Source of the DNA: Cloacibacillus evryensis DSM 19522
Lineage (GTDB): Bacteria > Synergistota > Synergistia > Synergistales > Synergistaceae
Direction of reading: 5' to 3'
DNA: 64,000 bases
NCBI RefSeq assembly: GCF_000585335.1
Contig: NZ_KK073872.1
Coordinates: 2,471,283-2,535,282 of the forward strand
Under the pieces are notes generated by a model. The model did not search any database. It was not told where the DNA came from and saw only the letters and a program-made list of their open reading frames with translations. Shown here piece after piece: positions 16,644 to 25,691 of the stretch (its first letter is position 1; every line of letters begins with the position of its first letter). The position numbers were made by a program, and so were the translations under genes.

Positions 16644-17747
16644 CTATAGATTGCGGCAAGTTTCAAAGATCATCTTCCATAACTTTTCTTCGTCGACGGA
16701 AAGCACGATGCGGGCCGTTTGAGCTCCCTTCGGAGCGCCCCCTTTAAAGGCCAGCGTCTGCCCGTAGGAAAGTGAATAGCTGTCGTTTACGTCGATCGGC
16801 AGACTCGTCTCTTCTGTGATTATCGTGGGATCGATGATGATCGCGGAGACGATCGTGTCCCATATATAGGTGACATAATCCGGGTCCGCCTTGAATTTCT
16901 CATGGCGGAAATTACGGCGCAGCATCTCTCTGAATATAGGGTTTTTTATATTTTTTTCAGTCTCGGCGTAGCGTTTGGCGGAGAGCTTTACCTTTTCGCA
17001 GACATCGAGCGGAACGATTATCTGCTCCCTGAAAGGGCTTCGAAAGGCGATCTTTGCCGCTTCGGGGTCGAACCAACAGTTAAATTCCGCGGCGGGCGTA
17101 ACATTGCCCTCCTGAAAAAAGGCTCCTCCCATATAAACAATGCGCTTGATCAAAGGTATTATCTCCGGGGCCCTGCGCACCGCCTCGGCGATATTGCCGC
17201 AGGGGCCGATAGCGGCGACCGTCACCTTGCCGGGATATTTTTTAACCTGTTCGATGATGAAATCGACGGCGTGCTGTTCGATCGGGGCAAACTTCGGTTC
17301 CGCTTTATAAGTGCCGCGGTAGACGGCGCGCCACGATTCGGGCCTGGCATATCCGCCCGCGCCCTGCCAGTCGTCGCGGCCGAAGCCGAAGAGTTCACGC
17401 TCTTTTTTCATATTGCCGAGACGCCCCTCTCTCAGCGGGGCGTTTTTACCCATCGCCACCGGCACGGAAGCGGCATGGCCGGCGCCTTCCAGCTGCCGCA
17501 GCGCATAGGCTGTCCCCTCTTCCACCCACGTGTTGCCGGCCACAACAGTTACACCCAACAGCTCGATTTCCGGCGAGGCCGCAAGCATCAGCATCGCGAT
17601 GCCGTCATCGTATAGCTCCACCATGTCCGTATCGAGGATGACAAGCTCTTTCTCTTTAGGACAGCTCTCCGCGCACGCAGGAAAAGATAACAGTAAAACC
17701 GCCAGCGCAAGTAAAAAAATACGGCACAAATCACCGCCGACAAACAT
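16644..17747 (-). CDS. Exported inosine-uridine preferring nucleoside hydrolase family protein
   Basis: A 367-residue protein with a signal peptide (about 26 residues, FLLALAVLLLSFPACAES). The nucleoside hydrolase calcium/active-site loop is seen as ILDTDMVELYDDGIAML; the usual DTDxGxDD has its central Gly-Asp replaced, although the first DTD and the final DD are kept. VTVVAGNTWVEEG, GPCGNIAEAV and the VYMGGAFFQEGNVTPAAEFN segment are also typical. It hydrolyses ribonucleosides to base and ribose; export suggests periplasmic scavenging. ATG 17747 was chosen because a GGGGGAG site lies 8 bases upstream; a GTG three codons earlier overlaps that site. Convergent with the M23 gene. Confidence 0.85.
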   Translation of the reverse strand: MFVGGDLCRIFLLALAVLLLSFPACAESCPKEKELVILDTDMVELYDDGIAMLMLAASPEIELLGVTVVAGNTWVEEGTAYALRQLEGAGHAASVPVAMGKNAPLREGRLGNMKKERELFGFGRDDWQGAGGYARPESWRAVYRGTYKAEPKFAPIEQHAVDFIIEQVKKYPGKVTVAAIGPCGNIAEAVRRAPEIIPLIKRIVYMGGAFFQEGNVTPAAEFNCWFDPEAAKIAFRSPFREQIIVPLDVCEKVKLSAKRYAETEKNIKNPIFREMLRRNFRHEKFKADPDYVTYIWDTIVSAIIIDPTIITEETSLPIDVNDSYSLSYGQTLAFKGGAPKGAQTARIVLSVDEEKLWKMIFETCRNL

Positions 17748-17925
17748 TCGCAGCACTCCCCCGCCTCTCTATTTTGGCGGTATTATACACCAACAGGCAC
17801 GAATAGAGATTGCTCAAAGGCGATCAACGCAAACAGCCGTACTGCCCAAAGTCCGTTGCCGCATCGGTGGTATTTGATATTTTCCCTTCGCTGAAAACTC
17901 AATACTTTATGAGTTTCAGCCTCTC

Positions 17926-19395
17926 TCATATCACATAATGCGCCCCGACGGATTCTTTTCTTGCCAGCGCGGCCTTTGCCACCGCTTCGGCGCTGGCGAG
18001 GAGTCCGGGCATTTCCAGGGCCAGGAGGCGTTCATGCGGGGTTTCCGCCTTCAGTTTTTCTTTTTTCAGCGACTCTATATATAGGAGGAAATCTTCTATT
18101 TCCGCCGCGCGGCGGATGGGGCCGATCGCCTGCCAGGCTTTTTCCCGGAGCTCTTCGCGAATTTCAGAGACGGGGCGTCCGTCCGTGGATACGGTCTCTA
18201 TTTCGTCTCTCGCGGTAAGTCCTTGCCAGGCCTCGCGCGGGTGTCCGGCCGCGGCGCGGCCCGCCCGCAGGCCGAAGGTCACTATGTGCGCGAGCGCGTT
18301 TCCGCCCATACGGTTCGCACCGTCGATGCCGCCGGTCACTTCGCCGCAGGCGTAGAGGCCGTCAACGGCGGTCTCGCCGCAGGTCCCGATCTCGACGCCG
18401 CCGCAGAAGTAGTGTTCCAGCGGCGCTATGCGCAACGGCTCTTTGCGTCCCCGGAAAAATTCCCGCGGCAGCGTGAGCGCGTAGATAAACCCGGGGTCGT
18501 CCCACAGTTCCGCGGGGGTCTCCTCTATATGGGCGTAGGCCCCGCCCTCGCGGTCTTTTTGCGCAAGCAGCAGCGACAGCCTGTCGCGGGCGTAGTAGTT
18601 GCATTCTTTGCCGTCTTTTACGCCCCATTCTCTGTAGGCCTCCGGCAGAAATTCCCGCCCTTCGGAGTCGGTAACGCGGATGAAGTCTCCCAGCGTGGTG
18701 TCGGCCATCCACATCGGAAAGTTTTCCTGCGCCCAGCCGACGGGATAGAACTGGACGAATTCCATGTCGCGCAGTTTGAGCCCGGCGGCAAGCGCGAGCG
18801 CATAGCCGTCGCCGGTCATGCGTTCGGGATTGTCGGTGTGGCTGTAGAGGCGCCCCGCTCCGCCGGAGGCGAGGATGACCGCGTCGGCGTGAAGCGCGGA
18901 GCTTTTCCCGCCGCGCCAGTCGGTCACGGAGACGCCGCAGGCGCGTCCTCCGCGGATAAATATTTCGCGCGCGGCGGACCATTCGACAAATTTAACGCCG
19001 CTGTCTTTGGCTATCCGCACGAGCTGCTCCACCAGGCCGCTGCCGCCCATGAGTCCGTTTTTCGCGGCGGCGCGGGCGCTCGCGCGTCCTTTGCTGAATT
19101 TCAGCGTCACTCCCCAGGAGGCGAGTTCCTCAAGCGCGGGGCCGCTCTCTTCGGTGAGCGTCTTGAGCAGCACACGGTCATTGAGTCCGTAACCCGTCTT
19201 TAAGAGTTTTTCGTACTGCTCCCGCGGCGAAACTCCGCCGCAGGCCAGAGAAAAAAGTCCGGCAGAGTAGGCCGTGCAGGAGGCGACGGCCGCCTCCGTC
19301 TTTGATATTACCGTAACGCCGGCGCCGGCCCCGCGCGCGGCGATCGCCGCGGTGAGCCCGGCTCCGCCGCTGCCGACGATCACAACATCAGCCAT
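17926..19395 (-). CDS. FAD-dependent fumarate reductase/succinate dehydrogenase-type flavoprotein
   Basis: A 489-residue flavoprotein. ADVVIVGSGGAGLTAAIAAR is the FAD-binding dinucleotide fold at the N-terminus; ILASGGAGRLY, NPERMTGDGYALALAAGL, MEFVQFYPVGW, LEHYFCGGVEIG and ACGEVTGGIDGANRMGGNAL follow the FrdA/SdhA/NadB order. No Fe-S or membrane-anchor subunit is adjacent, so it may be a soluble reductase (fumarate, or another enoate) or an L-aspartate-oxidase relative. The ATG at 19395 has a GGGAGGAG site 7 bases upstream; a TTG two codons earlier is too close to it. Confidence 0.82.
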   Translation of the reverse strand: MADVVIVGSGGAGLTAAIAARGAGAGVTVISKTEAAVASCTAYSAGLFSLACGGVSPREQYEKLLKTGYGLNDRVLLKTLTEESGPALEELASWGVTLKFSKGRASARAAAKNGLMGGSGLVEQLVRIAKDSGVKFVEWSAAREIFIRGGRACGVSVTDWRGGKSSALHADAVILASGGAGRLYSHTDNPERMTGDGYALALAAGLKLRDMEFVQFYPVGWAQENFPMWMADTTLGDFIRVTDSEGREFLPEAYREWGVKDGKECNYYARDRLSLLLAQKDREGGAYAHIEETPAELWDDPGFIYALTLPREFFRGRKEPLRIAPLEHYFCGGVEIGTCGETAVDGLYACGEVTGGIDGANRMGGNALAHIVTFGLRAGRAAAGHPREAWQGLTARDEIETVSTDGRPVSEIREELREKAWQAIGPIRRAAEIEDFLLYIESLKKEKLKAETPHERLLALEMPGLLASAEAVAKAALARKESVGAHYVI

Positions 19396-19466
19396 CTTCA
19401 ATCTCCTCCCTGGCTGTCCCCGTCCCGCGCCGTATATTTCCGCGCGGCGGACATTTACTTACGGAG

Positions 19467-20471
19467 CTAACCGGCGGACGCCTCTGATGCGAGCATCTTT
19501 TCGTAAAGAGCCTCCGTGCGCGACTGTATCCTTTCCATAGAGACGCCGAGCCGCTGCGCATACCAGACCGCGCCTCCCGCGCCGACGCCCTCTTTTATAA
19601 ATCCTTTCTCGTAGTCGGCAAGGCCGATGAAGCGCGAGCCGGTAAAGTCTAGCGGAGCCGCGTACCAGCGCACGCCGATCTTGGCGGCGTATTCTTCCAG
19701 GCAGCTCGTCGGGTCTTTGTGTACATATTTCGTCGTCGCCACAAGGAGGTCCTTCGTACAGCCCATGTCGCGCAGCAGCGCCGCGACGGCCATCATCTGC
19801 GTGCCGCCGGCGAGCGTTACCCCCACGTCATCCGGAAGCGCTGCGGCATAGGCGGCGACGGCCACCTGCATGGGGTCGCCGAGCTCCGCGGCTGCCCGGA
19901 GGCCCAGTCCTTTAAGTCCGCCGGCTTCGATGCCCAGGCGTTTTGCCGTGTCGCGCCAGATCTGTTCTTTTAAAGGAAGCGGGTTCTCCGGTCCCGCCGA
20001 AGAGACGGTGCCGGCGTGCCCGAGGGCGCGCAGTACCAGCAACGCCGTCGTCGTGCCGCCGGGAACGGATTCCGCGAGCACGACCTGCTTCACTTTCTTA
20101 TCAAGGGCTCCGGCGAGCGCCGCCGATCTTCGGGCGATCTCTTCGTAATGCGGCACCGCCGTTTCGACGCGCATGTCGCGCCCCGTCTCCTCGCAGATTG
20201 TCTCATGAGGCGAGGCCGGGGCTATCGAGGTCCCGACCCTCACGGTGGCGGCGTCAAAGCCGGCCTCGAGCAGGGAGGCGCGGGTGATGAGCGCCGGCGA
20301 TGGATGGCCGAACGGATCGAAGGGCAAAGAGGCCGCGACCCTTGGCCGGTCATAGAAAAGCATGTCCGCGTCGGCCGGCGCGGTATAGGGCAGTGCGTCA
20401 AGATTGGCTCCGGCGGCGGAGAGCCCTGGAACTTTTGACAGCGCCGTCTCGCTGATAAACAACAGAAACAT
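19467..20471 (-). CDS. Archaeal/cyanobacterial-type CobT-like phosphoribosyltransferase (UPF0284/TIGR00303 family)
   Basis: A 334-residue soluble protein matching the family of nicotinate-mononucleotide-dependent phosphoribosyltransferases found in archaea and cyanobacteria. Visible landmarks: VVLAESVPGGTTTALLVLRALG, the GTxxSS-like HAGTVSSAGPENP, and LAGGTQMMAVAALL, a nucleotide-binding-like glycine loop. It would activate the lower-ligand base of cobamides. Only one such gene is seen and no other cobalamin synthesis gene surrounds it, which fits salvage or remodelling of imported corrinoids, consistent with the riboswitch-controlled receptor at ~60 kb. It lies 71 bases upstream of the flavoprotein gene on the same strand. 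Confidence 0.8.
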   Translation of the reverse strand: MFLLFISETALSKVPGLSAAGANLDALPYTAPADADMLFYDRPRVAASLPFDPFGHPSPALITRASLLEAGFDAATVRVGTSIAPASPHETICEETGRDMRVETAVPHYEEIARRSAALAGALDKKVKQVVLAESVPGGTTTALLVLRALGHAGTVSSAGPENPLPLKEQIWRDTAKRLGIEAGGLKGLGLRAAAELGDPMQVAVAAYAAALPDDVGVTLAGGTQMMAVAALLRDMGCTKDLLVATTKYVHKDPTSCLEEYAAKIGVRWYAAPLDFTGSRFIGLADYEKGFIKEGVGAGGAVWYAQRLGVSMERIQSRTEALYEKMLASEASAG

Positions 20472-20607
20472 TACTTAATTTTCCCCCTGTACGTAGCTTC
20501 GTTTAAGCGTTAAAATGCACTATAGACTGTCCCCACGCTGAGTGAGGGTTATCTTTTTGTGCGGTGTCAATCGTTTTATGGCCTTTATAGCCATGATTGA
20601 TAGATTA

Positions 20608-20613
20608 TATAAT
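20608..20613 (+). promoter_or_regulatory. Likely -10 hexamer of the V-ATPase operon
   Basis: TATAAT about 50 bases before the first ATPase gene. The best upstream partner is a weak TTTATA (20584-20589, 18-base spacing). Confidence 0.35.
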
Positions 20614-20664
20614 AGATAAGGGATTTGTGCTTCACCGTTATCTATTGTTTGAGGGGGAAATTTC

Positions 20665-21282
20665 GTGGCTTCAAAACTTGCACCAACACGAGGAAACCTT
20701 GTCAGACTCACGAGGGACATGGCGATGGCCCAGTCGGGTCACGATCTTCTCGACCAGAAGCGTCAGGTGCTGATGATGGAGCTGGTACACTACATAGACT
20801 CGGCGAAAAAACTTCAGGAGGACGTCTCCAAGATATTCAAGGAGGCATACGAGGCGCTCCAAAAGGCCAACATATCTCTCGGCATTGACACCGTCGAGGA
20901 TATCTCGGAGTCTGTCCCGGTCACGTCCAATATTACGGTAAGGCTGCGTTCGGTGATGGGCGTCGAGATCCCCGACGTCGACCCGTTAAGCGCGGAGACC
21001 ATACCAAGTTATTCCTTCCACGGCTCGTCGGGGGCGATGGACGCGGCCTACGCCAAGTTTCGCCGCGTGATGGCGCTGGTGGCGCAGCTTGCGGAGATCG
21101 AAACGAGCGTTTACCGCCTGGCGGTACAGATACGAAAGACCCACAGACGAGTCAACGCGCTTGAGAAGGTAGTCATCCCTCAGGACAAAGCTGAGATCAG
21201 CTTTATCAGCGACGTACTTGAGGAGGGAGAGCGCGAGGACTTCACCAGAATGAAGCTCGCGCAGAAGAAGATAAAGGAATAG
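20665..21282 (+). CDS. atpD: V/A-type ATPase subunit D (central stalk)
   Basis: A 205-residue coiled-coil subunit that forms the rotor axle with F inside the A3B3 head. The N-terminus has the family sequence LAPTRGNLVRLTRDMAMAQS and the long helices carry LLDQKRQVLMMEL; the C-terminal RRVNALEKVVIP segment is conserved. The start is GTG, 8 bases after a GAGGGGGA site. It is the first gene of the operon; in most bacterial and archaeal V/A-ATPase operons D is near the end. Confidence 0.95.
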   Translation: MASKLAPTRGNLVRLTRDMAMAQSGHDLLDQKRQVLMMELVHYIDSAKKLQEDVSKIFKEAYEALQKANISLGIDTVEDISESVPVTSNITVRLRSVMGVEIPDVDPLSAETIPSYSFHGSSGAMDAAYAKFRRVMALVAQLAEIETSVYRLAVQIRKTHRRVNALEKVVIPQDKAEISFISDVLEEGEREDFTRMKLAQKKIKE

Positions 21283-21334
21283 TGGGACTCAGCGGCTCCA
21301 CAACGCTTTCATAAATCAGGGAGGGAATTTTGCA

Positions 21335-21676
21335 ATGAGTACTCTGCACGAAGTTCTGGCAGTTCTGTTGGGAGCGGAATCGGAGGCGAAGAGGATCGTC
21401 GACGATTCAAAGAACGAGGCCGAATCTTTGCTTCGCACCGCGCAGGATAAATTTGCCGCGGAGCGCACAAACCAGATGGCTTCCGCCAGGGAGCAGGCAA
21501 AGGGCATTATGGAGACCGCGCTCAACTCCGCGAAGACCGAGGCGGCCCAGATCGCCGGCCTTGGCAAAGAAGAGCGGACGCGTATGCAGAAGCGTTTTGA
21601 AGAAAACGTGGACGCTGTGATCGATTCCATCGTCTCTGAGACCGCCGAGAGCTTCATTTCAAAGAAGAGAGGCTGA
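21335..21676 (+). CDS. V/A-type ATPase subunit H/G (peripheral stalk)
   Basis: A 113-residue, almost wholly alpha-helical and strongly charged protein (AESEAKRIVDDSKNEAESLL, heptad-rich from ~15 to 95), typical of the G/H stator subunit (AhaH type) that pairs with subunit E. The gene position between D and C supports this. Sequence conservation in this family is low, so the call rests on length, composition and context. Confidence 0.8.
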   Translation: MSTLHEVLAVLLGAESEAKRIVDDSKNEAESLLRTAQDKFAAERTNQMASAREQAKGIMETALNSAKTEAAQIAGLGKEERTRMQKRFEENVDAVIDSIVSETAESFISKKRG

Positions 21677-21681
21677 ATTTA

Positions 21682-22779
21682 GTGTCATCTTCACACGGCT
21701 CCGCGACCGCGCTTGGGGTAAAGGCGCACGTCCTCTACAGCCAGCTTCTGAAGGCTGAGGAGTATTGGGCGTTGTTGGGCCTCAATTCCACCGCGGAGAT
21801 CGCCGCCTTTCTGAAGCAGACGACGGGCTATAAAGATCAGTTGGAGACATTGCTTCCGGCGAAGGTACACCGTATCGACCTTGAGAACGCGGTCCGTTCC
21901 TCCATACTTGCGGAGGCGGACTCTTTTCTCTTCTATCTGCTCGGCGTATGGCGGAAGTTTTTTCTCGACTGGCTTAGCTGGTATGAGTCGGAACAGCTGA
22001 AGAGCATCTTCCGCTGGATACACTCAAAGAGGCTGGACCGCGACATGATGCGCCAGCATCTCTTCCGCGTTCCCGGGTCAAAGCTGCCCTACGAGGCGCT
22101 TCTGAACTGCCGGGACTATAAAGAGGTGCTGGAGACGCTGTGCGATACAAAGTATTACAAGGTGCTGCGGGAGCCGGTGCGGCGCCTGATAAACGGTGAA
22201 AGCTCACTCTTCTCCCTTGAGCTGGCGATAGACAATATGGTAGAGATGGATCTTTACAACGACATCAAAAAGCTCCCGGCGGACGAGCGGAAGGTGCTCG
22301 AACCGCTCTTCGGCTCGCGTGTGGATCTGCTGAACCTCTATCATTTCCACCGCTGCATGTGGTATTACAACATGACCATCGAAGAGACGATAAGCCGCAT
22401 GCTTCCGGTCAAATATAAGGTAAAGGCTCATCACCTGCGCGAGATGGCGAAGGGGCCGAGCTGGGAGGAGCGCATCGCGCTGATGGAAGAATACTTCCCC
22501 ACCTACGGGAAAATATTCCGTGAGGCTCTTGCAGAGGACGACAAGGAGCTCGCCCTTGAGATGTCCATAAAGAGGTACAACTACCTGAAGGCCCTTTCGA
22601 TATTGAGAAACGGCGTGCCCGGCTTCCACACCGCGATCGCCTACTTCATGCTGAAGGACCACGAGGTTACAGATATAATACGAATGATAGAGGACGTGCG
22701 CTACGATTATGACCGCCGTTCCGCGGCCCAGTACCTTATCAGGCCGATAATCAATGGGGGTGAACCCGCATGGCAGTAA
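21682..22779 (+). CDS. V/A-type ATPase subunit C (AC39/V0D type)
   Basis: A 365-residue mostly helical protein of the three-fold-symmetric C/AC39 family, which sits as a socket between the D/F shaft and the membrane ring. It starts with GTG (5 bases after the previous stop). Landmarks: LRDPxx-like YEALLNCRDYKEVLETL, LYNDIKKLPADERKVLEPL and the DLLNLYHFHRCMWYYN segment, equivalent to the conserved NLxxIxRxxxYY. Its last ten bases overlap the start of subunit I. Confidence 0.92.
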   Translation: MSSSHGSATALGVKAHVLYSQLLKAEEYWALLGLNSTAEIAAFLKQTTGYKDQLETLLPAKVHRIDLENAVRSSILAEADSFLFYLLGVWRKFFLDWLSWYESEQLKSIFRWIHSKRLDRDMMRQHLFRVPGSKLPYEALLNCRDYKEVLETLCDTKYYKVLREPVRRLINGESSLFSLELAIDNMVEMDLYNDIKKLPADERKVLEPLFGSRVDLLNLYHFHRCMWYYNMTIEETISRMLPVKYKVKAHHLREMAKGPSWEERIALMEEYFPTYGKIFREALAEDDKELALEMSIKRYNYLKALSILRNGVPGFHTAIAYFMLKDHEVTDIIRMIEDVRYDYDRRSAAQYLIRPIINGGEPAWQ

Positions 22780-24740
22780 TGAAAATGGTCGCTCTGACCA
22801 TGATCGGACCGCAGTCCGAAATGGAGCCGGTCGCCCGTCAGATGGTTCTGACTGGCGGTTTCCAGCCTCTGCCGCTTGATATTCTCATCAACGACAGGTC
22901 GCTGCGCTCCAAGCTTACGACCGAGACCGAGAACCCGTACGATGAGCTTGTAGCTAAGATCTCAACGATATGGAAGGTCGCGGGAGAGCCCGTACCCGAC
23001 CCGCAGCCGGTCACCATCACAAAGGATTTCACGCTGACGCGCGCGCGTATGCTCGTGGATCAGACCTCCAAAAGGCTTCAGGTCTGGGAGCAGCGCCGCC
23101 GCGTACTCATCGAGGAAGAGGAGCTGCTCTGCGCGACAAAGCTCTTCGTCGAGGCGCTTTCGGGAACGGAATTCGGCCCGAAGGAGCTCGCCGCGGGGCG
23201 TTTTGCGAAGACCTTCTTCGGCTACCTCTCGAACGAAAACTTCCAGAGGCTGACGGAGAGCGGCGAAGAATCACCGATCGCGATCAACGAACTCACCGTC
23301 TCAAACGGCAACACCTGGGCGCTGATAATCACCGTACCGGGATACGAAGAATCAACGAAGAAACTGCTGGAAGCGGTCTACTTCAAAGAATTCTCTCTTA
23401 AAGACATCGCCGGACAGCTCGACGGGGACGACCCTCTCTCCCTGGTAGAAAAACGCATCGCAAACCATCAGCGGGCGATCCGCGGCCTCGCGAAGGCGGC
23501 CAAGGATATGCTGCGCGAACACAGGGCGGATTACGAACTGCTCTTCTCACAGCTCTATACGATGCAGAGGGTCTATGACGTCTGCAAGGGACGCGGCGAA
23601 GTGAGCGGCATGTTCGTCCTCTCCGGATGGATACCGGCGGACACCTACGCGGAGATCCGCAAGACGATCGCGGAAGAGGCGCCGATGACGACGCTGATGG
23701 TCGAGGAGACACAGGATATCTCCTACACGGGGATACGCATCCCGACAAAGCTCAAGAACAACGCGCTTTTCCGTTCCTTCCAGGATATCGTCGCGATGTA
23801 CAGCCTCCCCTCGTACGGAGAGATAGACCCGTCGCCATTCGTCGCCATCTCCTTCATCCTCTTCTTCGGATTCATGTTCGGAGACATCGGACACGGCCTG
23901 ATGATATTCCTCGGGTCGATACTGCTCGTGAAGCGCGGCATCATGCGCCGCTCGCTCGGGCAGGTCATGAAGATGGCCTCAGTATCGTCCATGTTCTTCG
24001 GACTGATGTACGGAAGCATCTTCGGCATCGAAGGCATCATACCGGAAATATGGCTCAACCCGATGCACGACGTCAACAAGCTGCTCGCGGTCTCGATCGG
24101 CCTCGGCGTTTTCATGATAAGCCTCGGGCTGATACTGAACATGATAAAACAGTACAGGGCGAAAGATTTCGGCCGGCTGCTCTTCGACGGGCAGGGGCTG
24201 GCGGGGCTCGCGCTCTACTGGACGCTCTGCGCCCTGGGCATGATATACATCACCGGCTCGCCGATAACGGAACTGACGGCTGACCTCATGTGGGGCGGCA
24301 TCGGCGTACTCATCGGCGTGATGATCTTCCGCGACATCCTCGCGCGCTACCTGCTGCGTCAGAAGGGCGCGGGGGAATCTCCCGTGCTGAACCTTTTTGA
24401 AATAATGCACAACCTGATGTCCTTCGTCTCCAATACGGCGTCGTTCGTACGACTGGCAGCCTTCGCCCTGAACCACGTGGGGCTCTCGCTCGCGGTGATC
24501 ATGCTCTCCGAGATGGTCCGCGCTCTGCCCGGAGGCATCGTGATGAAAGGGATAATTTTGATCATCGGCAACGTGGTCATAGTTTGCCTTGAGGGTTTGA
24601 TAGTATTTATCCAGACGCTGCGTCTAGAATACTACGAATTCTTCGGGAAATTCTACAAGGGAGGAGGCAACGCCTTCAAACCTGTTGGCTGGAAAAAAGA
24701 GGGAGGCAAATACTCCAGGGCCAACGCGGAGGACCTGTAA
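22770..24740 (+). CDS. V/A-type ATPase subunit I (membrane stator, a-subunit)
   Basis: A 656-residue protein. The N-terminal ~340 residues are cytoplasmic, forming the stator arm that binds E/G and C. The C-terminal half has about 7-8 membrane helices. The essential arginine of the ion path is in FVRLAAFALNHVGLSLAV (about residue 560), and FGFMFGDIGHGLMIF is the conserved first membrane motif. Together with the K ring it forms the ion channel. Translational coupling to C is suggested by the overlap. Confidence 0.95.
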   Translation: MAVMKMVALTMIGPQSEMEPVARQMVLTGGFQPLPLDILINDRSLRSKLTTETENPYDELVAKISTIWKVAGEPVPDPQPVTITKDFTLTRARMLVDQTSKRLQVWEQRRRVLIEEEELLCATKLFVEALSGTEFGPKELAAGRFAKTFFGYLSNENFQRLTESGEESPIAINELTVSNGNTWALIITVPGYEESTKKLLEAVYFKEFSLKDIAGQLDGDDPLSLVEKRIANHQRAIRGLAKAAKDMLREHRADYELLFSQLYTMQRVYDVCKGRGEVSGMFVLSGWIPADTYAEIRKTIAEEAPMTTLMVEETQDISYTGIRIPTKLKNNALFRSFQDIVAMYSLPSYGEIDPSPFVAISFILFFGFMFGDIGHGLMIFLGSILLVKRGIMRRSLGQVMKMASVSSMFFGLMYGSIFGIEGIIPEIWLNPMHDVNKLLAVSIGLGVFMISLGLILNMIKQYRAKDFGRLLFDGQGLAGLALYWTLCALGMIYITGSPITELTADLMWGGIGVLIGVMIFRDILARYLLRQKGAGESPVLNLFEIMHNLMSFVSNTASFVRLAAFALNHVGLSLAVIMLSEMVRALPGGIVMKGIILIIGNVVIVCLEGLIVFIQTLRLEYYEFFGKFYKGGGNAFKPVGWKKEGGKYSRANAEDL

Positions 24741-24835
24741 ATAAAAAAACGTCATTTGTGACACCATAGAAGTTATTTGATTACAAAATCAGGATTTAAC
24801 AATTTTAAAGAGCATAAGAAAAGGAGAGATTTTTC
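24741..24835 (+). promoter_or_regulatory. AT-rich intercistronic leader before the ring subunit gene
   Basis: The 95-base gap is very AT-rich and unstructured compared with other gaps of this operon and ends in a strong AAGGAGAG site. Ring subunits are needed in many copies, and AU-rich leaders enhance their translation in other ATP synthase operons; the role here is inference. Confidence 0.35.
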
Positions 24836-25261
24836 ATGTTTGGATTGATATTGAGCTGCGGTACGGTGGTAACTCTGATGACAGCCGGATATATACTCCA
24901 GCGTAAGGGATTCCGCGGCGGCAGGAAAATCTATGCGACCGTACTGGGGCTCTCGGCGCTTCTAGTCTTCACGGGAGCGGTGCTTGCCCTCTTCTCGGGC
25001 ACGTCGTTCGCCGCGGAGGGCGCGGCGGCGGCTAAAGAGGTATCGGTCGGAGCCGGACTCGGCTTCATCGCGGCGGCGTGCGCCACGGGCATCGCCTGCC
25101 TCGGCGCGGGACTTGCCGTCGCCAACGTCGGCGCCGCGGCCCTCGGACTCGTCGGTGAAAAGCCGGAAATGCTTGGAACGACGCTCATCTACCTCGGACT
25201 TGCGGAAGGTATCGCCATCTACGGCGTCATCATTTCACTGCTTATAATCCAGCGGCTGTAG
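24836..25261 (+). CDS. V/A-type ATPase subunit K (ring proteolipid) with extra N-terminal helices
   Basis: A 141-residue hydrophobic protein with four predicted helices. The last two form the canonical c-hairpin: TGIACLGAGLAVANVGAAALG and LIYLGLAEGIAIYGVIISLL, where the Glu in LAEGIAIYG is the ion-binding carboxylate. The segment before it (LLVFTGAVLALFSGTSFAAEG) looks like the cleavable signal-like helix of Thermus-type K subunits, but here a further helix precedes that one (LILSCGTVVTLMTAGYIL). Only one carboxylate is present, so this is not the fused double-hairpin type. I see no Gln/Ser pattern that would decide between Na+ and H+. Confidence 0.9.
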   Translation: MFGLILSCGTVVTLMTAGYILQRKGFRGGRKIYATVLGLSALLVFTGAVLALFSGTSFAAEGAAAAKEVSVGAGLGFIAAACATGIACLGAGLAVANVGAAALGLVGEKPEMLGTTLIYLGLAEGIAIYGVIISLLIIQRL

Positions 25262-25277
25262 GCGGACATAAACGTCC

Positions 25278-25586
25278 ATGAAGGCCTACCTTGTGAGCGA
25301 CAATCATGACTCCCTTGTGGGGATGCGTCTGGCCGGAATCGAAGGGACGCTCGTTCACACTCCCGATGAAACATACGCAGCTATCGAAGCCGCGCTGAAG
25401 ATGCGCAACCTCGCTATACTCGCCATCACGGAAAAAGCGGCCGAGATGGCGGAGGAGATCATTCAGCAGCTGCGTGAACGCGGAGACCTGCCGCTTGTAG
25501 TCGAGATACCCGACAGATTCGGCACCAAAAGGGGACCTGATTTTCTGACGAGATACGTCCAGGAAGCTATCGGGGTAAAGATGTGA
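25278..25586 (+). CDS. V/A-type ATPase subunit F
   Basis: A 102-residue small alpha/beta protein of the central rotor. The order of conserved elements is YLVSDNHDSLVGMRLAGIEG, LAILAITEKAAE and LPLVVEIPDRFG, matching bacterial/archaeal subunit F (G-D-x-x-T-xxGFRLAG, I-I-Lx-T, P-x-IxxIP). It caps subunit D at the head-ring junction. Starts 16 bases after K. Confidence 0.92.
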   Translation: MKAYLVSDNHDSLVGMRLAGIEGTLVHTPDETYAAIEAALKMRNLAILAITEKAAEMAEEIIQQLRERGDLPLVVEIPDRFGTKRGPDFLTRYVQEAIGVKM

Positions 25587-25691
25587 CGGGACTGGCGGAC
25601 GGGGCCATCCCCCGGCTGCCGGCTTTCGCCGTTACCTCCGAAGCGGCCATGCTTCGAGCAGAACTAGGACTAAATTAAGAGGTGAAACGTG

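Noticed and set aside
17860-17925. Hairpin CTGAAAACTC / GAGTTTCAG after the flavoprotein gene as a terminator
   Set aside because: A stem is present but no T-run follows on either strand; not strong enough to list.
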